From NCBI RefSeq assembly GCF_036884295.1, contig NZ_CP145608.1, forward strand, positions 248,001 to 312,000: a DNA stretch of 64,000 bases, given 5' to 3'. The position numbers and the translations under genes are program-made. The notes under the pieces were generated by a model that saw only the letters and a list, made by a program, of their open reading frames with translations, made no database searches and had not been told where the DNA came from. Origin of the DNA: Brochothrix thermosphacta DSM 20171 = FSL F6-1036 (GTDB taxonomy: Bacteria > Bacillota > Bacilli > Lactobacillales > Listeriaceae). Of this stretch, positions 1-9,611 are shown in pieces. Position 1 is the first letter of the stretch. Each line of letters begins with the position of its first letter.

Positions 1-509
1 ACGGTTTAATCGGATTGAGTGTAATTGTACCGATGATGCGTCATTTCTTTGGAGGGACCGGCTTTGGTATCGGCGCCGGAACGCTCGTGTTAACAGTAAT
101 GATTTTACCGACAGTCACAAGTTTATCCGTGGATGCCATTTCAGCCGTTCCACGACATTATCGTGAAGCATCACTCGCTTTAGGCGCGACTCGTTGGCAA
201 ACAATTTGGGGTGTTATCCTTAAAAGTTGCCGCTCAGGTTTATTAACCGCTTTAGTATTTGGGATGGCACGTGCGTTTGGTGAAGCCTTAGCCGTTCAAA
301 TGGTAATTGGGAATGCAGCGATTATGCCAACATCATTAGTAGAGCCAGCCTCAACATTAACAAGTATTTTAACAATGAGTATGGGAAATACAATTCCAGG
401 TCAGCTTGAAAACAATGTGTTATGGTCACTCGCGTTAGTCTTGTTATTAATGTCACTATTCTTTATTATCATCGTTCGATTGATCGGAAAGCGAGGGAGC
501 ATTAAATGA
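1..509 (+). CDS. pstC: PstC, phosphate ABC transporter permease (5' truncated by window)
   Basis: This is the C-terminal part of a membrane permease of the high-affinity phosphate importer PstSCAB. The frame is open from base 3, so the start lies outside the window. The visible part has the inner-membrane-component loop EAxxxLGATRWQTIWGVIL, which contacts the ATPase PstB, followed by hydrophobic segments and a short basic tail. The stop overlaps the pstA start by 4 bases (ATGA), which indicates translational coupling in a pst operon. Only about 170 residues are visible; the order pstC-pstA-pstB-pstB-phoU supports the assignment strongly. Confidence 0.93.
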   Translation, partial: GLIGLSVIVPMMRHFFGGTGFGIGAGTLVLTVMILPTVTSLSVDAISAVPRHYREASLALGATRWQTIWGVILKSCRSGLLTALVFGMARAFGEALAVQMVIGNAAIMPTSLVEPASTLTSILTMSMGNTIPGQLENNVLWSLALVLLLMSLFFIIIVRLIGKRGSIK

Positions 510-1390
510 ATTCAAAATTAAAAGATCGGTTTGCAACATCAATCCTCTATGTGATTGCCGGTATTATTTGTGCATTGCTGTTAGGTATCATCGGTTATGT
601 TTTGGTACTAGGCGTGCCACAAATTAGTTGGAATTTTTTAACAGCCCCGTCCGAATCATTTTCAGCAGGTGGTGGGATTGGACCACAGTTGTTCAACTCC
701 TTCTATCTTTTATTCTTAACTCTATGTATCAGTGTTCCGATTTCATTAGGAGCAGCTATCTATCTGTCGGAATATGCGAAAGATAATTGGATCACTAAAA
801 GCGTGCGTTTAATGGTAGAAGTATTATCATCATTACCCTCTATCGTTGTGGGACTCTTTGGCTTCTTAATCTTCGTTATCTACTTCGGTTGGAGTTTTTC
901 AATCTTGTCAGGTGCCTTGGCATTGACGTTGTTCAACTTACCCATCTTAGTACGTGTAATGGAAGAATCGTTAAAATCAGTTGCGTCAACGCAACGTGAA
1001 GCCGGTTTAGCATTAGGGTTAACACGCTGGGAAACAGTTATTTATGTGTTGGTGCCAACAGCTTTACCAGGTATTATCACAGGAATCATCTTATCTGCAG
1101 GACGTGTTTTTGGTGAAGCTGCAGCCTTAATTTATACAGCTGGACAAAATGCACCTGCTTTGAACTTTGCGAATTTTAATATCTTTAGTCAAGAATCGCC
1201 ATGGAATATTATGCGGCCAGCTGAAACGTTAGCTGTACATATTTGGAAAGTAAACAGCGAAGGGGTTGTACCCGATGCCACCGCTATTTCAAACGGGACA
1301 GCAGCTATTTTGATTATCGCGATTTTATTGTTTAATGTATTAGCACGAGTGATTGGAAAATATGTCTATCGTTTGATGACATCATCATAA
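506..1390 (+). CDS. pstA: PstA, phosphate ABC transporter permease
   Basis: The 294-residue protein is the second permease of the Pst phosphate importer. It starts with a membrane segment, then has the family's long outer loop and about five more hydrophobic segments. The ATPase-contact loop [23 protein letters not shown] is present in the middle of the protein. Its length is normal for PstA. It overlaps pstC by 4 bases and is followed 13 bases later by the pstB start. It should act with PstC, PstB and an upstream PstS that is not in the window. Confidence 0.94.
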   Translation: MNSKLKDRFATSILYVIAGIICALLLGIIGYVLVLGVPQISWNFLTAPSESFSAGGGIGPQLFNSFYLLFLTLCISVPISLGAAIYLSEYAKDNWITKSVRLMVEVLSSLPSIVVGLFGFLIFVIYFGWSFSILSGALALTLFNLPILVRVMEESLKSVASTQREAGLALGLTRWETVIYVLVPTALPGIITGIILSAGRVFGEAAALIYTAGQNAPALNFANFNIFSQESPWNIMRPAETLAVHIWKVNSEGVVPDATAISNGTAAILIIAILLFNVLARVIGKYVYRLMTSS

Positions 1391-1403
1391 AGGAGTGACG
1401 GAA

Positions 1404-2162
1404 ATGTCAGAATTTGCAATTGAAACAAAAAAACTTAATGTCCACTATGGCGACAAACATGCCATTAAAGATGTCAGCTTGGCTTTTCCAAAAAACCAAG
1501 TTATTGCCTTAATTGGACCCTCAGGCTGTGGGAAATCAACTTATTTACGCTCACTCAACCGTATGAATGATGAAATTGAAGGGTGTCGTAGTGAAGGTCC
1601 TATCCTTTACCATGGACGTGATGTAAATACAGCTGCAGAAGATTTATATGAACTACGTAAAAATATCGGTATGGTGTTCCAAAAACCGAATCCTTTTACC
1701 AAATCTATCTACAAAAACATTACATTTGCGCTTAAACGCCACGGTATTAAGGAAAAACACGTGTTGGAAGAACGTGTTGAAAAAAGCTTAAAAGCCGCAG
1801 CCTTATGGGAAGAAGTAAAGGATACATTAAATAAAAGTGCTCTCAGTTTGTCAGGCGGACAACAACAACGTTTGTGTATCGCGCGAACAGTCGCAACGGA
1901 ACCCGATATTTTGTTGTTGGATGAACCAGCATCAGCCCTAGATCCCATTTCAACATCTAAAATTGAAAATTTAATTACACAATTAAAAGAGCATTACACT
2001 ATTATTATCGTGACACATAATATGCAACAAGCCGCACGAATTTCAGATAAAACAGCCTTCTTTTATCTGGGTGAAGTGATTGAATATAATGATACAGCAA
2101 CGATATTCACGAACCCATCGCATGAAAGAACACAAGCGTATGTTTCAGGAAACTTTGGTTAG
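1404..2162 (+). CDS. pstB: PstB, phosphate ABC transporter ATPase (copy 1)
   Basis: This cytoplasmic ATPase powers the Pst importer. It has a Walker A motif GPSGCGKST near residue 40, the ABC signature LSGGQQQR near residue 150 and Walker [12 protein letters not shown] just after. I chose ATG at 1404 because AGGAG at 1391-1395 is 8 bases upstream; a GTG at 1395 would lie inside that ribosome site. The protein is 252 residues. It is followed directly by a second pstB. Two pstB genes in tandem are common in Bacillota, and the division of labour is unknown. Confidence 0.95.
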   Translation: MSEFAIETKKLNVHYGDKHAIKDVSLAFPKNQVIALIGPSGCGKSTYLRSLNRMNDEIEGCRSEGPILYHGRDVNTAAEDLYELRKNIGMVFQKPNPFTKSIYKNITFALKRHGIKEKHVLEERVEKSLKAAALWEEVKDTLNKSALSLSGGQQQRLCIARTVATEPDILLLDEPASALDPISTSKIENLITQLKEHYTIIIVTHNMQQAARISDKTAFFYLGEVIEYNDTATIFTNPSHERTQAYVSGNFG

Positions 2163-2173
2163 GAGGAACAGTC

Positions 2174-2926
2174 ATGACAGTTGTAGAAACGAAAGCATTA
2201 AATTTATTTTACGGTAACAAGCAAGCGCTGTTCGACGTATCGCTTACGTTCCCTAAAAATCAAATCATTTCTTTAATAGGCCCTTCAGGCTGTGGGAAAT
2301 CAACCTTTTTGAGAACCCTTAACCGTATGAACGACTTGATACCGAATGTGAAAACATCCGGCGACATTTTTGTTAAAGATATCAAAGTGACCTCTTCACG
2401 TACTGATTTAGTAGACCTACGTCAACGTGTAGGAATGGTGTTCCAGCAACCGAATCCTTTTCCATTTTCAATTTATGACAACGTTGCTTATGGCCCACGC
2501 TTACATGGGACAACAAATAAATGGGAACTCGATAAAATTGTGCAAGAAAGTTTGATGAAAGCATCGTTATGGGAAGAAGTACAAGATCGTATGCACACCT
2601 CAGCCTTAGGGTTATCAGGTGGACAACAACAACGTTTATGTATTGCGCGTGTGTTGGCAGTCAAACCAGAAATCATCTTGATGGATGAGCCAACAGCCGC
2701 GTTAGATCCAATATCAACAGCAAAGATTGAATCCTTGATTGTTGAATTGAAAGAGAAATACACCATATTGATTGTGACACATAATATGCAACAAGCATCA
2801 CGTATCTCTGATTTAACAGCCTTTTTCTTAAACGGGCACGTCGTTGAATACGATGATACTAAAAATATCTTTTTAAATCCAAAAGAGAAAGAAACACAAG
2901 ATTATATATCTGGCCGCTTTGGCTAA
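2174..2926 (+). CDS. pstB: PstB, phosphate ABC transporter ATPase (copy 2)
   Basis: This 250-residue ATPase is a clear paralogue of the gene just upstream. It has Walker [10 protein letters not shown], signature LSGGQQQR, and Walker B with the EPTAALDP sequence. AGGAGG at 2161-2166 lies 7 bases before the ATG. It differs from copy 1 in many surface positions, so the duplication is not recent. It probably pairs with the same PstC/PstA permease. Confidence 0.95.
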   Translation: MTVVETKALNLFYGNKQALFDVSLTFPKNQIISLIGPSGCGKSTFLRTLNRMNDLIPNVKTSGDIFVKDIKVTSSRTDLVDLRQRVGMVFQQPNPFPFSIYDNVAYGPRLHGTTNKWELDKIVQESLMKASLWEEVQDRMHTSALGLSGGQQQRLCIARVLAVKPEIILMDEPTAALDPISTAKIESLIVELKEKYTILIVTHNMQQASRISDLTAFFLNGHVVEYDDTKNIFLNPKEKETQDYISGRFG

Positions 2927-2941
2927 GAAGGAGGGTTACTT

Positions 2942-3607
2942 ATGAATGGACGTCAATTGTTAGATCAAGAAATGAGAAATTTACAACAACAACTAGCTGA
3001 GATGGGATTGCTTGTAAACGAAGCAATTTTGAAAGCAGGAAAGGCATTTGCTACAAAAGATGCCGATGCAGCGAACGAAGTGATTCGTAACGATGAAGTA
3101 ATTAATGAGAAAGAACAACAATTGGAGCAACATATCATTGAAGTGATTGCGCTTCAACAACCAGTAACCCTTGATTTACGTCGAGTGATTACGATGATTA
3201 AAATCAGTGCCGATTTGGAACGAATGGGCGATCACGCCGTTGTATTAGCTAAAGCCGCACGCTCAGCAGAAAAGCACGACATTGATATCTCGTTAAAAGA
3301 ATGTGAAAAAATCACGCAATTATTGAGTGAAACATTAACAGAAACACTGGAAGCTTATGGTGAAATGAACGAGGAGAAAGCTAAAAAAATCGCCCTCAAA
3401 ATCTTTTCAATCAACCAATTATCTCATCAGCTTGGCAAACAAATTTTATCAAACATTGTACCCTATCCAGAACACGTTAAACCCATCTCAAAATTATTTA
3501 ATGGCATTAAAAGCTTTGAACGAATAGGCGCCTACACATTAAACATCTGTGAATGGGTCATCTATTTGAAAACAGGCACGATGGTCGAACTTGAAGAAGA
3601 AGAGTAA
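2942..3607 (+). CDS. phoU: PhoU, phosphate uptake regulator
   Basis: The 221-residue protein is an all-helical PhoU with two repeats. Each repeat holds an acidic metal-binding motif of the ExxxxD type, for example SADLERMGDHAV in the first half and FERIGAYTLNICEWV in the second. In other bacteria PhoU damps the Pst transporter and the PhoR kinase when phosphate is plentiful. It is the last gene of the pst operon, 15 bases after pstB, with GGAGG before the ATG. No phoR or phoB lies nearby. Confidence 0.94.
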   Translation: MNGRQLLDQEMRNLQQQLAEMGLLVNEAILKAGKAFATKDADAANEVIRNDEVINEKEQQLEQHIIEVIALQQPVTLDLRRVITMIKISADLERMGDHAVVLAKAARSAEKHDIDISLKECEKITQLLSETLTETLEAYGEMNEEKAKKIALKIFSINQLSHQLGKQILSNIVPYPEHVKPISKLFNGIKSFERIGAYTLNICEWVIYLKTGTMVELEEEE

Positions 3608-4079
3608 AAGTAAAAGTAAAAGTAAAAGTGAAAGAACGACAAGCTCGTTTTACTTTATCCAAATTGGAATGCTTAAAAAAATCACTCATTAGACTAGAAA
3701 TTTTAGTTGAGGTAGGCTGATTACCGAAAGAAAGCTAAGCGCGCCTTACTTTATTCAAATTGGAATTTATAAAAGCTCGCCTCTCGAAAGACTAGGAATT
3801 TTAATTAGGATAGACTGATTCAGGTCTATTGCCAATTTAAATTTCAGGTCTAAGGTGAGTCTAATAAAGTTATGAAATTTTGATAAAGTTGGCTTAGTTT
3901 TCTGGAGGAATGCCTACTAAAGCACTTAAATTTCAGGTCTAGTGATTTTTTTGCGTTTATGAAATTTTGATAAAGTAAGCTTGGAGTTCTAGAGACAGAG
4001 TAAAAATATCTTCAAACTCGCAAAAAAACACGGAATTTGAAAGTATCGCAAGGGTTGTTAACTTTAACTAAATGTGGAG
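3608..4079. repeat. Non-coding gap with four imperfect copies of a ~55-base element, two direct and two inverted
   Basis: I see no gene in this stretch. After a run of AAAAGT repeats at 3606-3629, a unit of about 55 bases occurs four times: 3650-3706 and 3746-3804 on the plus strand, and 3832-3890 and 3926-3978 as reverse complements. Each copy keeps an ACTTTAT(C)CAAATTGGAAT-like end and an AGACTAGAAATTTTAG-like end. The inverted copies read AAATTTCAGGTCT and ATGAAATTTTGATAAAGT. The layout could form a large cruciform or RNA hairpin. It may be a degenerate miniature element. Confidence 0.55.
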
Positions 4080-4124
4080 AAAGAGTATTTTGATTTTTAG
4101 TCAGAATGCTCTTTTTGTTTTTTT
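4080..4124 (+). terminator. Intrinsic terminator
   Basis: AAAGAGTATTTTGA pairs with TCAGAATGCTCTTT through a few G-U pairs, and a T-rich tract follows. It closes the transcript from phoU and the repeat region before the ATPase promoter. Confidence 0.7.
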
Positions 4125-4172
4125 AAAGTTAATTAAGTAATTAACCATTGATAAAAAGTTGAATATTTGTTA

Positions 4173-4196
4173 TTATATGAATAGATAGTCATATAA
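4173..4196 (+). promoter_or_regulatory. ArsR/SmtB-type operator in the ATPase promoter
   Basis: The palindrome ATATGAATAGATAGTCATAT matches the 12-2-12 operator style bound by ArsR-family metal sensors such as CadC and CzrA. It lies about 100 bases before the metal ATPase start, next to a weak -35 (TTGTTA at 4168) and -10 (TATAAC at 4192). A weaker related sequence lies at 4254-4275. No arsR-family gene is present in this window, so the sensor would act from elsewhere. Confidence 0.55.
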
Positions 4197-4291
4197 CGAT
4201 ATAACGTGTGCTATTATAATAATAATCTTTATATAATGGTGTCGATCGAATCACTATATGGGTAGATAACAATATAAAGGGGGCTTTCTCG

Positions 4292-6433
4292 ATGGAAAAA
4301 CATAAAATAACGGGAATAGATTGTGCGAATTGTGCGTTAGAATTAGAACGTGATATTCGTAAAGTTCCAAATGCCAAAGAAGCCAAATTAACATATGCAA
4401 CAGAAACACTGGTGTTACCAGAAAATGTTGATTTAGATCAGGTCTCTAAAGTTTTGGCACGTGAAGGTGCAGCGTTTGCAGAAATACCAAACAACCACTC
4501 AGATCATGACCATGGACACGACCACGATCATTCTGCTGGGAGTCATAAGAAAGAATTAACGCTATTGGCAGTATCAGCTGTTTTATTTGCTGCTGTTATG
4601 ATGATGGAAGCTAATCTTCCGCGTTGGGCAGAGTTAATCCTCTACTTAATAGCGGCCAGTATTAGTGGTTATACAACCTTTTTAAGAGGGTTGCGTAATC
4701 TATTCCGTTTCCGTTTTACAATCGATACATTAATGACTATTGCAATGATTGGTGCCTTCTTAATTGGTGAATGGCGCGAAGGAGCAATGGTAGCGATTTT
4801 ATTCGGTTTAAACGAATACTTAGAAGGTTACGGTATGCGTCGTGCACAACAGTCAATGAAGAGTTTATTGTCGTTGGCACCAGAAACAGCGACGCTGATT
4901 ATTGACGGTAAAGAGCGCGAAGTTGGTATTGAAAACTTAGCAGTTGGCGATAAAGTTATTGTTAAAGCGGGTGAAAAAATCCCATCTGATGCCCGTGTTT
5001 ATTCAGGCAGTAGCAACGTCAATGAAGCTGCAATTACAGGAGAAGCTGTTCCAGTTAAGAAACGGGAGGGCGACGATGTTTTTGGTGGCGCAGTTAATCA
5101 AGATGGTACGTTGATATTAAGCATTACAAAGGTATACAAAGAATCATCGATGGCGAAAATTTTTGCTCTAGTAGAAGAAGCTCAAAGTCAACAAACGCCG
5201 TTAGAGTTGGCGATTGATAAGTTCGCTCGTTTTTATACCCCTGTTATTTTAGTATTAGCGATGCTCGTGATGTTAGTACCGGGTGCAATTACAGGTGATT
5301 GGAATCTATGGGTCTACCAAGGGTTAGCGATTTTAATTATCGGTTGTCCTTGTGCACTGGTTTTATCATCACCCATTGCTCTAATGGCTGGTTTAACACG
5401 TAGTGCAAAAATTGGCGTACTCGTTAAAAGCGGCGTGTTCCTTGAACAACTTGCGAAGTTAGATGAAGTGGTAATGGATAAAACAGGGACATTGACTAAA
5501 GGTGAATTAAGCGTGGTATCAACATGGTTAGCGCCGGCTGATCCAACGATTAATGTCTTTGAAATTGTTCGTAAAATGGAAGGTGAATCACATCATCCAC
5601 TTGCATTAGCGCTTATTACAGAAGCCGAAAAACAGGGGGCCAACAATACCTTAGCAGATGGGTCTGTTAGAACAATCGCGGGTAAAGGCCTTGAAATGAC
5701 AACTGAAGACACAAGTTATTTCTTGGGAAATAATCGTTTGTTTGAAGAAGCAACGTGGTCTATTGATGCAAAACATGCGTATGATTTAATGCTTAAAGAA
5801 GGTATGACCGTTGCTATATTGGGCACAAAAACAGACATTCTTGCTATTTTCGGTATTCGTGATCAATTGCGTGAGGAAGCAAAAGAAACAGTGGCTGCGC
5901 TTAAACGCAGTGGTGTTAAACAAGTGACAATGCTCACAGGAGATAATGCAGAGAGTGCGCAATTAATGGCAGAAAAAGCAGGGCTTGATCAGTTTAAAGC
6001 TAATCTATTACCAGAAGATAAAGTGGCTTATATTAAAGAAGCAAAAGAAAAACGTTTAGTGGCCATGGTGGGTGATGGTATCAATGATTCACCTGCTTTA
6101 GCAACTGCACAAGTTGGGATTGCGATGGGTCAAGGGAGCGATTCAGCAATTGAAGTTGCAGATGTCGTCTTAATGCAGAGTCATTTAAAACGTTTACCAT
6201 TTGTTGTTGATATTGGACACAAAGTACAACGTGTCATTCATTGGAACATTGGTATTGCGTTAGGATTGAAAATCATCGCGCTATTATTGACGATTCCAGG
6301 CTGGCTCACATTGTGGTTTGCTATCTTATCAGATATGGGAGCAACAGTGCTAGTAACGTTGATAAGTCTCACGCTTTTAATTCCAAGTAAAGCCGAAAAA
6401 GAATTGTTGGTTGGAAAGAAAGTTGAAGAGTAA
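4292..6433 (+). CDS. P1B-type Zn/Cd/Pb efflux ATPase (ZntA/CadA family)
   Basis: The 713-residue membrane pump should export divalent soft metals, most likely Zn, Cd or Pb. It starts with one heavy-metal domain with C11-x-x-C14. A histidine/aspartate-rich stretch follows (His at residues 69-85), likely an extra zinc-binding segment. The transmembrane metal site is Cys352-Pro-Cys354, typical of Zn/Cd pumps. D396 in DKTGT is the phosphorylated aspartate, and an SHHP motif and MVGDGINDSPAL follow. It is monocistronic between a metal-sensor type operator and a strong terminator. ZntA and CadA cannot be told apart by sequence alone. Confidence 0.92.
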   Translation: MEKHKITGIDCANCALELERDIRKVPNAKEAKLTYATETLVLPENVDLDQVSKVLAREGAAFAEIPNNHSDHDHGHDHDHSAGSHKKELTLLAVSAVLFAAVMMMEANLPRWAELILYLIAASISGYTTFLRGLRNLFRFRFTIDTLMTIAMIGAFLIGEWREGAMVAILFGLNEYLEGYGMRRAQQSMKSLLSLAPETATLIIDGKEREVGIENLAVGDKVIVKAGEKIPSDARVYSGSSNVNEAAITGEAVPVKKREGDDVFGGAVNQDGTLILSITKVYKESSMAKIFALVEEAQSQQTPLELAIDKFARFYTPVILVLAMLVMLVPGAITGDWNLWVYQGLAILIIGCPCALVLSSPIALMAGLTRSAKIGVLVKSGVFLEQLAKLDEVVMDKTGTLTKGELSVVSTWLAPADPTINVFEIVRKMEGESHHPLALALITEAEKQGANNTLADGSVRTIAGKGLEMTTEDTSYFLGNNRLFEEATWSIDAKHAYDLMLKEGMTVAILGTKTDILAIFGIRDQLREEAKETVAALKRSGVKQVTMLTGDNAESAQLMAEKAGLDQFKANLLPEDKVAYIKEAKEKRLVAMVGDGINDSPALATAQVGIAMGQGSDSAIEVADVVLMQSHLKRLPFVVDIGHKVQRVIHWNIGIALGLKIIALLLTIPGWLTLWFAILSDMGATVLVTLISLTLLIPSKAEKELLVGKKVEE

Positions 6434-6460
6434 TAAGTTAAGCTAAGTACCATAAATTAA

Positions 6461-6487
6461 AACCACCTTTAAAGAGGTGGTTTTTTT
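6461..6487 (+). terminator. Intrinsic terminator after the metal ATPase
   Basis: AACCACCTTTAAAGAGGTGG forms an AACCACCT/AGGTGGTT type hairpin followed by seven T residues. Confidence 0.9.
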
Positions 6488-6565
6488 ACGATGACTAAAG
6501 TGGGCAAAAAGACCTGTTTTATGATATGATTACGAGAAATAGAAAAGACTGAAGGATGTGAAAAT

Positions 6566-7210
6566 ATGGGAATTCATCACTTTTTTGGTAGCTTATCCGA
6601 TTTAGAATTAATCGTACGTTGCCCAGGTAAATTTAAATATCAACCACATAATGTGGCAGCACATAGTTTTAAGGTGGCTCAAATTGCACAATTTTTAGGC
6701 GTTGTAGAAGAACAATCCGGCCAAACGATTGATTGGCGTTCGCTCTATGAGAAATCATTAAATCATGATTATTCAGAATTGTTTATTGGTGATATTAAAA
6801 CACCTGTAAAATACGCATCTGTAGAACTTCGTGAAATGTTAAGCGATGTTGAACATAGTATGACTCAAAATTTTATTAGCAAAGAAATTCCTGAGCGTTT
6901 TCAAGCTGATTTTGCACGTTTTTTTAAAGAAGGTAAAGATGAAACGTTAGAAGGTCAAATTTTAGCTGTCGCAGATAAAGTTGATTTACTTTACGAATCT
7001 TATGCTGAAATTCAACAAGGCAATAGTGAACCGCTTTTCTTTGAAATTTATGCTGAAGCATTGGAAACAATCATCAAATACCGTCATTTAGCTTCTGTTA
7101 CTTATTTTATTGAAGAAATCTTGCCAGATGTATTAAAACAAAATGATGCCAGCGCAAGTCATCTTGCAACCACTACACAAGCGTTGTTGAAAGAAGCGAC
7201 ACGCAAATGA
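6566..7210 (+). CDS. HD-domain hydrolase, YfbR-like 5'-nucleotidase
   Basis: The 214-residue cytoplasmic protein has the HD phosphohydrolase metal ligands: an early AAHSFKVA histidine, the doublet in LNHDYSEL, and a later aspartate in ADKVDLL. The family includes E. coli YfbR, which dephosphorylates deoxyribonucleoside monophosphates; substrate here is inferred. The stop overlaps the csbA start by 4 bases, so it is coupled to the csbA-uvrBA group. Confidence 0.8.
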   Translation: MGIHHFFGSLSDLELIVRCPGKFKYQPHNVAAHSFKVAQIAQFLGVVEEQSGQTIDWRSLYEKSLNHDYSELFIGDIKTPVKYASVELREMLSDVEHSMTQNFISKEIPERFQADFARFFKEGKDETLEGQILAVADKVDLLYESYAEIQQGNSEPLFFEIYAEALETIIKYRHLASVTYFIEEILPDVLKQNDASASHLATTTQALLKEATRK

Positions 7211-7449
7211 GTTTAGATGTTTTTTTATCGGCACTATTGTTGCCGATGTTAATGGTTATCGTATTAACAAAAGTAACATATAGTCGCATTATGGCAGTTG
7301 TTTTAACTGTTATTCTGATTATGACGAGTGCTTTTTTAGGGTATACAAATAGCCTAGCAATAATCATAGTAGATGCTTTTTCTATTACAGTCGGTTTAAT
7401 AATTGTGAATTACTTTAAAAAGAAGAATGAGGAAGGAAAAGAGCAATAA
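7207..7449 (+). CDS. csbA: CsbA-like small membrane protein (DUF2198)
   Basis: This 80-residue protein has three hydrophobic segments and a lysine/glutamate tail. The pattern VVLTKVTYSRIMAVVLT...AFLGYT resembles B. subtilis CsbA, a sigma-B controlled membrane protein of unknown function. Position supports this: in Bacillus csbA lies directly before uvrB, as it does here. It overlaps the HD hydrolase by 4 bases. Confidence 0.75.
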   Translation: MSLDVFLSALLLPMLMVIVLTKVTYSRIMAVVLTVILIMTSAFLGYTNSLAIIIVDAFSITVGLIIVNYFKKKNEEGKEQ

Positions 7450-7523
7450 ACACGATTGTTGTTCTTTTTCTTGTCGTCTTTAAAAAACCTTTAATAAAAG
7501 TAATCGTACTTTTTAAAAAATCT

Positions 7524-7554
7524 GATAGCGTTTTTAACGCTATTCTTTTTTTTC
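7524..7554 (+). terminator. Intrinsic terminator before uvrB
   Basis: GATAGCG pairs with CGCTATT across a TTTTTAA loop, and a long T tract follows. It separates csbA from the uvrBA transcript. Confidence 0.75.
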
Positions 7555-7562
7555 TTAAAAAG

Positions 7563-7576
7563 CGAACGTATTTTCG
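7563..7576 (+). promoter_or_regulatory. LexA/DinR SOS box upstream of uvrB
   Basis: CGAACGTATTTTCG matches the Gram-positive SOS box CGAAC-N4-GTTCG at all but one fixed base. It lies 60 bases before the uvrB start and just upstream of a likely -10 (TAAAAT at 7597-7602), so LexA bound here would block the uvrBA promoter. DNA damage control of uvrBA fits known biology. Confidence 0.75.
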
Positions 7577-7635
7577 CTTTTTGGTGTTTTTTCTGCTAAA
7601 ATCAGAGTATGAATATATTAAAAGGAGCGTAAATA

Positions 7636-9597
7636 ATGGGTAACGAGACATTTAAATTAGAATCACCGTATCAACCTGCGGGTGATCAACCACGAGCAAT
7701 TGAAAAATTAGTGAAAAACCTGAAAAATGGCGTTAAACAGCAAACTTTGTTAGGCGCAACAGGAACAGGGAAAACATTTACTGTCTCGAATGTGATTCGA
7801 GATTTAAATAAGCCGACCCTTGTCATCGCTCACAATAAAACGTTAGCAGGGCAACTTTATAGTGAGTTCAAGGAGTTCTTTCCGGAAAACGCTGTGGAGT
7901 ATTTTGTTAGTTATTATGATTTTTTTCAACCAGAAGCCTATGTGCCATCAAAAGATCTTTATATTGAAAAAGATTCGAGTGTGAATGACGAAATTGATCA
8001 ACTGCGACATTCTGCTACCGCCTCATTACTAGAGCGTCGCGATACAATTGTTATTGCCAGTGTATCTTGTATCTATGGTTTAGGTGATCCAAAATCTTAT
8101 TTTGATCGTCTGATTTCTTTACGTGAAGGGATGGAAATTGAACGCAATACATTATTGCGTCGTTTGGTCGACATTCAATTTGAACGTAACGACATTGATT
8201 TTCAACGCGGGCGTTTTCGTGTGCGCGGGGATGTTGTGGAAATTTTCCCAGCTTCACGTAGTGAACGTTGTTTGCGTATTGAATTTTTTGGCGATGAAAT
8301 CGAACGAATTCGTGAAATGGATGCCTTAACAGGCGAAATAATCGCTGACCGTGAGCATGTAACGATTTTCCCTGCGACTCACTTTGTGACAGCACCTGAA
8401 AAAATGGAAGTAGCGATGCAAAATATCCGTGTTGAGTTGGCTGAACAGCTCAAATACTTTCGTGATGAAGGGAAGTTAATTGAAGCGCAACGTTTGGAAC
8501 AGCGCACAAACTATGATTTAGAAATGTTGGAAGAAATTGGTTATTGTTCAGGAGTGGAAAACTATTCACGACAAATTGAATTACGCCCGCCAGGTTCAAC
8601 ACCTCATACATTGATTGATTACTTTCCAGATGATTTCCAAATTATTATTGATGAATCGCATGTGACAATGCCGCAAATTAGAGGGATGTTTAATGGGGAT
8701 CAAGCGCGTAAACAAATGCTTGTCGATTATGGCTTCCGTTTACCATCAGCACTTGATAACCGCCCGTTACGCTTGGAAGAATTCGAAGAACACGTCAATC
8801 AAATTACTTATATTTCAGCAACACCAGGTCCTTATGAATTGGAACAAAATCCAGATGTTATTGAACAAATTATTCGTCCGACAGGTTTGCTTGATCCCGA
8901 AGTTGAAATCCGTCCAATTGATGGTCAAATTGACGATCTTATTGGTGAAATTAATAAGCGGATTGAAGTGGACGAACGGGTATTAATTACAACTTTGACA
9001 AAACGAATGTCGGAAGATTTAACAGATTATCTCAAAGAGTTAGGCATTAAAGTGCAGTACCTCCATTCAGAGGTGAAGACGATTGAACGTTTAGAAATAT
9101 TACAAGATTTACGTCGTGGTAAGTTTGATGTGTTAGTTGGAATTAACTTGTTAAGAGAGGGAATTGATATTCCAGAAGTTTCTCTTGTTGCCATTTTAGA
9201 TGCCGATAAGGAAGGTTTCTTACGTTCTGAGCGCTCACTTATTCAAACGATGGGACGCGCGGCTCGTAATGCCAACGGTCACGTGTTAATGTATGCGAAT
9301 CGTATTACTGATTCGATGCAAAAAGCATTGGATGAAACGGAACGTCGTCGTATTATTCAAAAAGCTTATAATGAAGAACATGGTATTACACCAACGACGA
9401 TTAAGAAAGCGATTCACGAAGTTGTTTCTGCGGGTAATACGGATGTCGTTGAAGAGGTTGAAGAAGTAATCGATACACGTACAATCGCGGAATTAGAAGA
9501 TGACATGAAAGAGGCAGCCCGTATGCTCGATTTTGAAACGGCTGCAGCGATTCGTGATAAAATATTAGCACTCAAAACAAGTGATGAAGAAGAGTAG
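7636..9597 (+). CDS. uvrB: UvrB, excinuclease ABC subunit B
   Basis: The 653-residue protein is the damage-verification helicase of nucleotide excision repair. It has Walker A GATGTGKT near residue 40, the beta-hairpin region [17 protein letters not shown] in the Walker B region (IIIDESHVT) and helicase motifs including [11 protein letters not shown]-terminal UVR motif ([20 protein letters not shown]) contacts UvrA and UvrC. Full length. AAAGGAG precedes the ATG. uvrA follows 14 bases later, and a DinR box lies upstream. Confidence 0.98.
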   Translation: MGNETFKLESPYQPAGDQPRAIEKLVKNLKNGVKQQTLLGATGTGKTFTVSNVIRDLNKPTLVIAHNKTLAGQLYSEFKEFFPENAVEYFVSYYDFFQPEAYVPSKDLYIEKDSSVNDEIDQLRHSATASLLERRDTIVIASVSCIYGLGDPKSYFDRLISLREGMEIERNTLLRRLVDIQFERNDIDFQRGRFRVRGDVVEIFPASRSERCLRIEFFGDEIERIREMDALTGEIIADREHVTIFPATHFVTAPEKMEVAMQNIRVELAEQLKYFRDEGKLIEAQRLEQRTNYDLEMLEEIGYCSGVENYSRQIELRPPGSTPHTLIDYFPDDFQIIIDESHVTMPQIRGMFNGDQARKQMLVDYGFRLPSALDNRPLRLEEFEEHVNQITYISATPGPYELEQNPDVIEQIIRPTGLLDPEVEIRPIDGQIDDLIGEINKRIEVDERVLITTLTKRMSEDLTDYLKELGIKVQYLHSEVKTIERLEILQDLRRGKFDVLVGINLLREGIDIPEVSLVAILDADKEGFLRSERSLIQTMGRAARNANGHVLMYANRITDSMQKALDETERRRIIQKAYNEEHGITPTTIKKAIHEVVSAGNTDVVEEVEEVIDTRTIAELEDDMKEAARMLDFETAAAIRDKILALKTSDEEE

Positions 9598-9611
9598 GGA
9601 GGCCATACGAA

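Noticed and set aside
8123-8395. Open frames on both strands inside uvrB
   Set aside because: They are shadows of the uvrB gene, with unusual composition and no ribosome sites.
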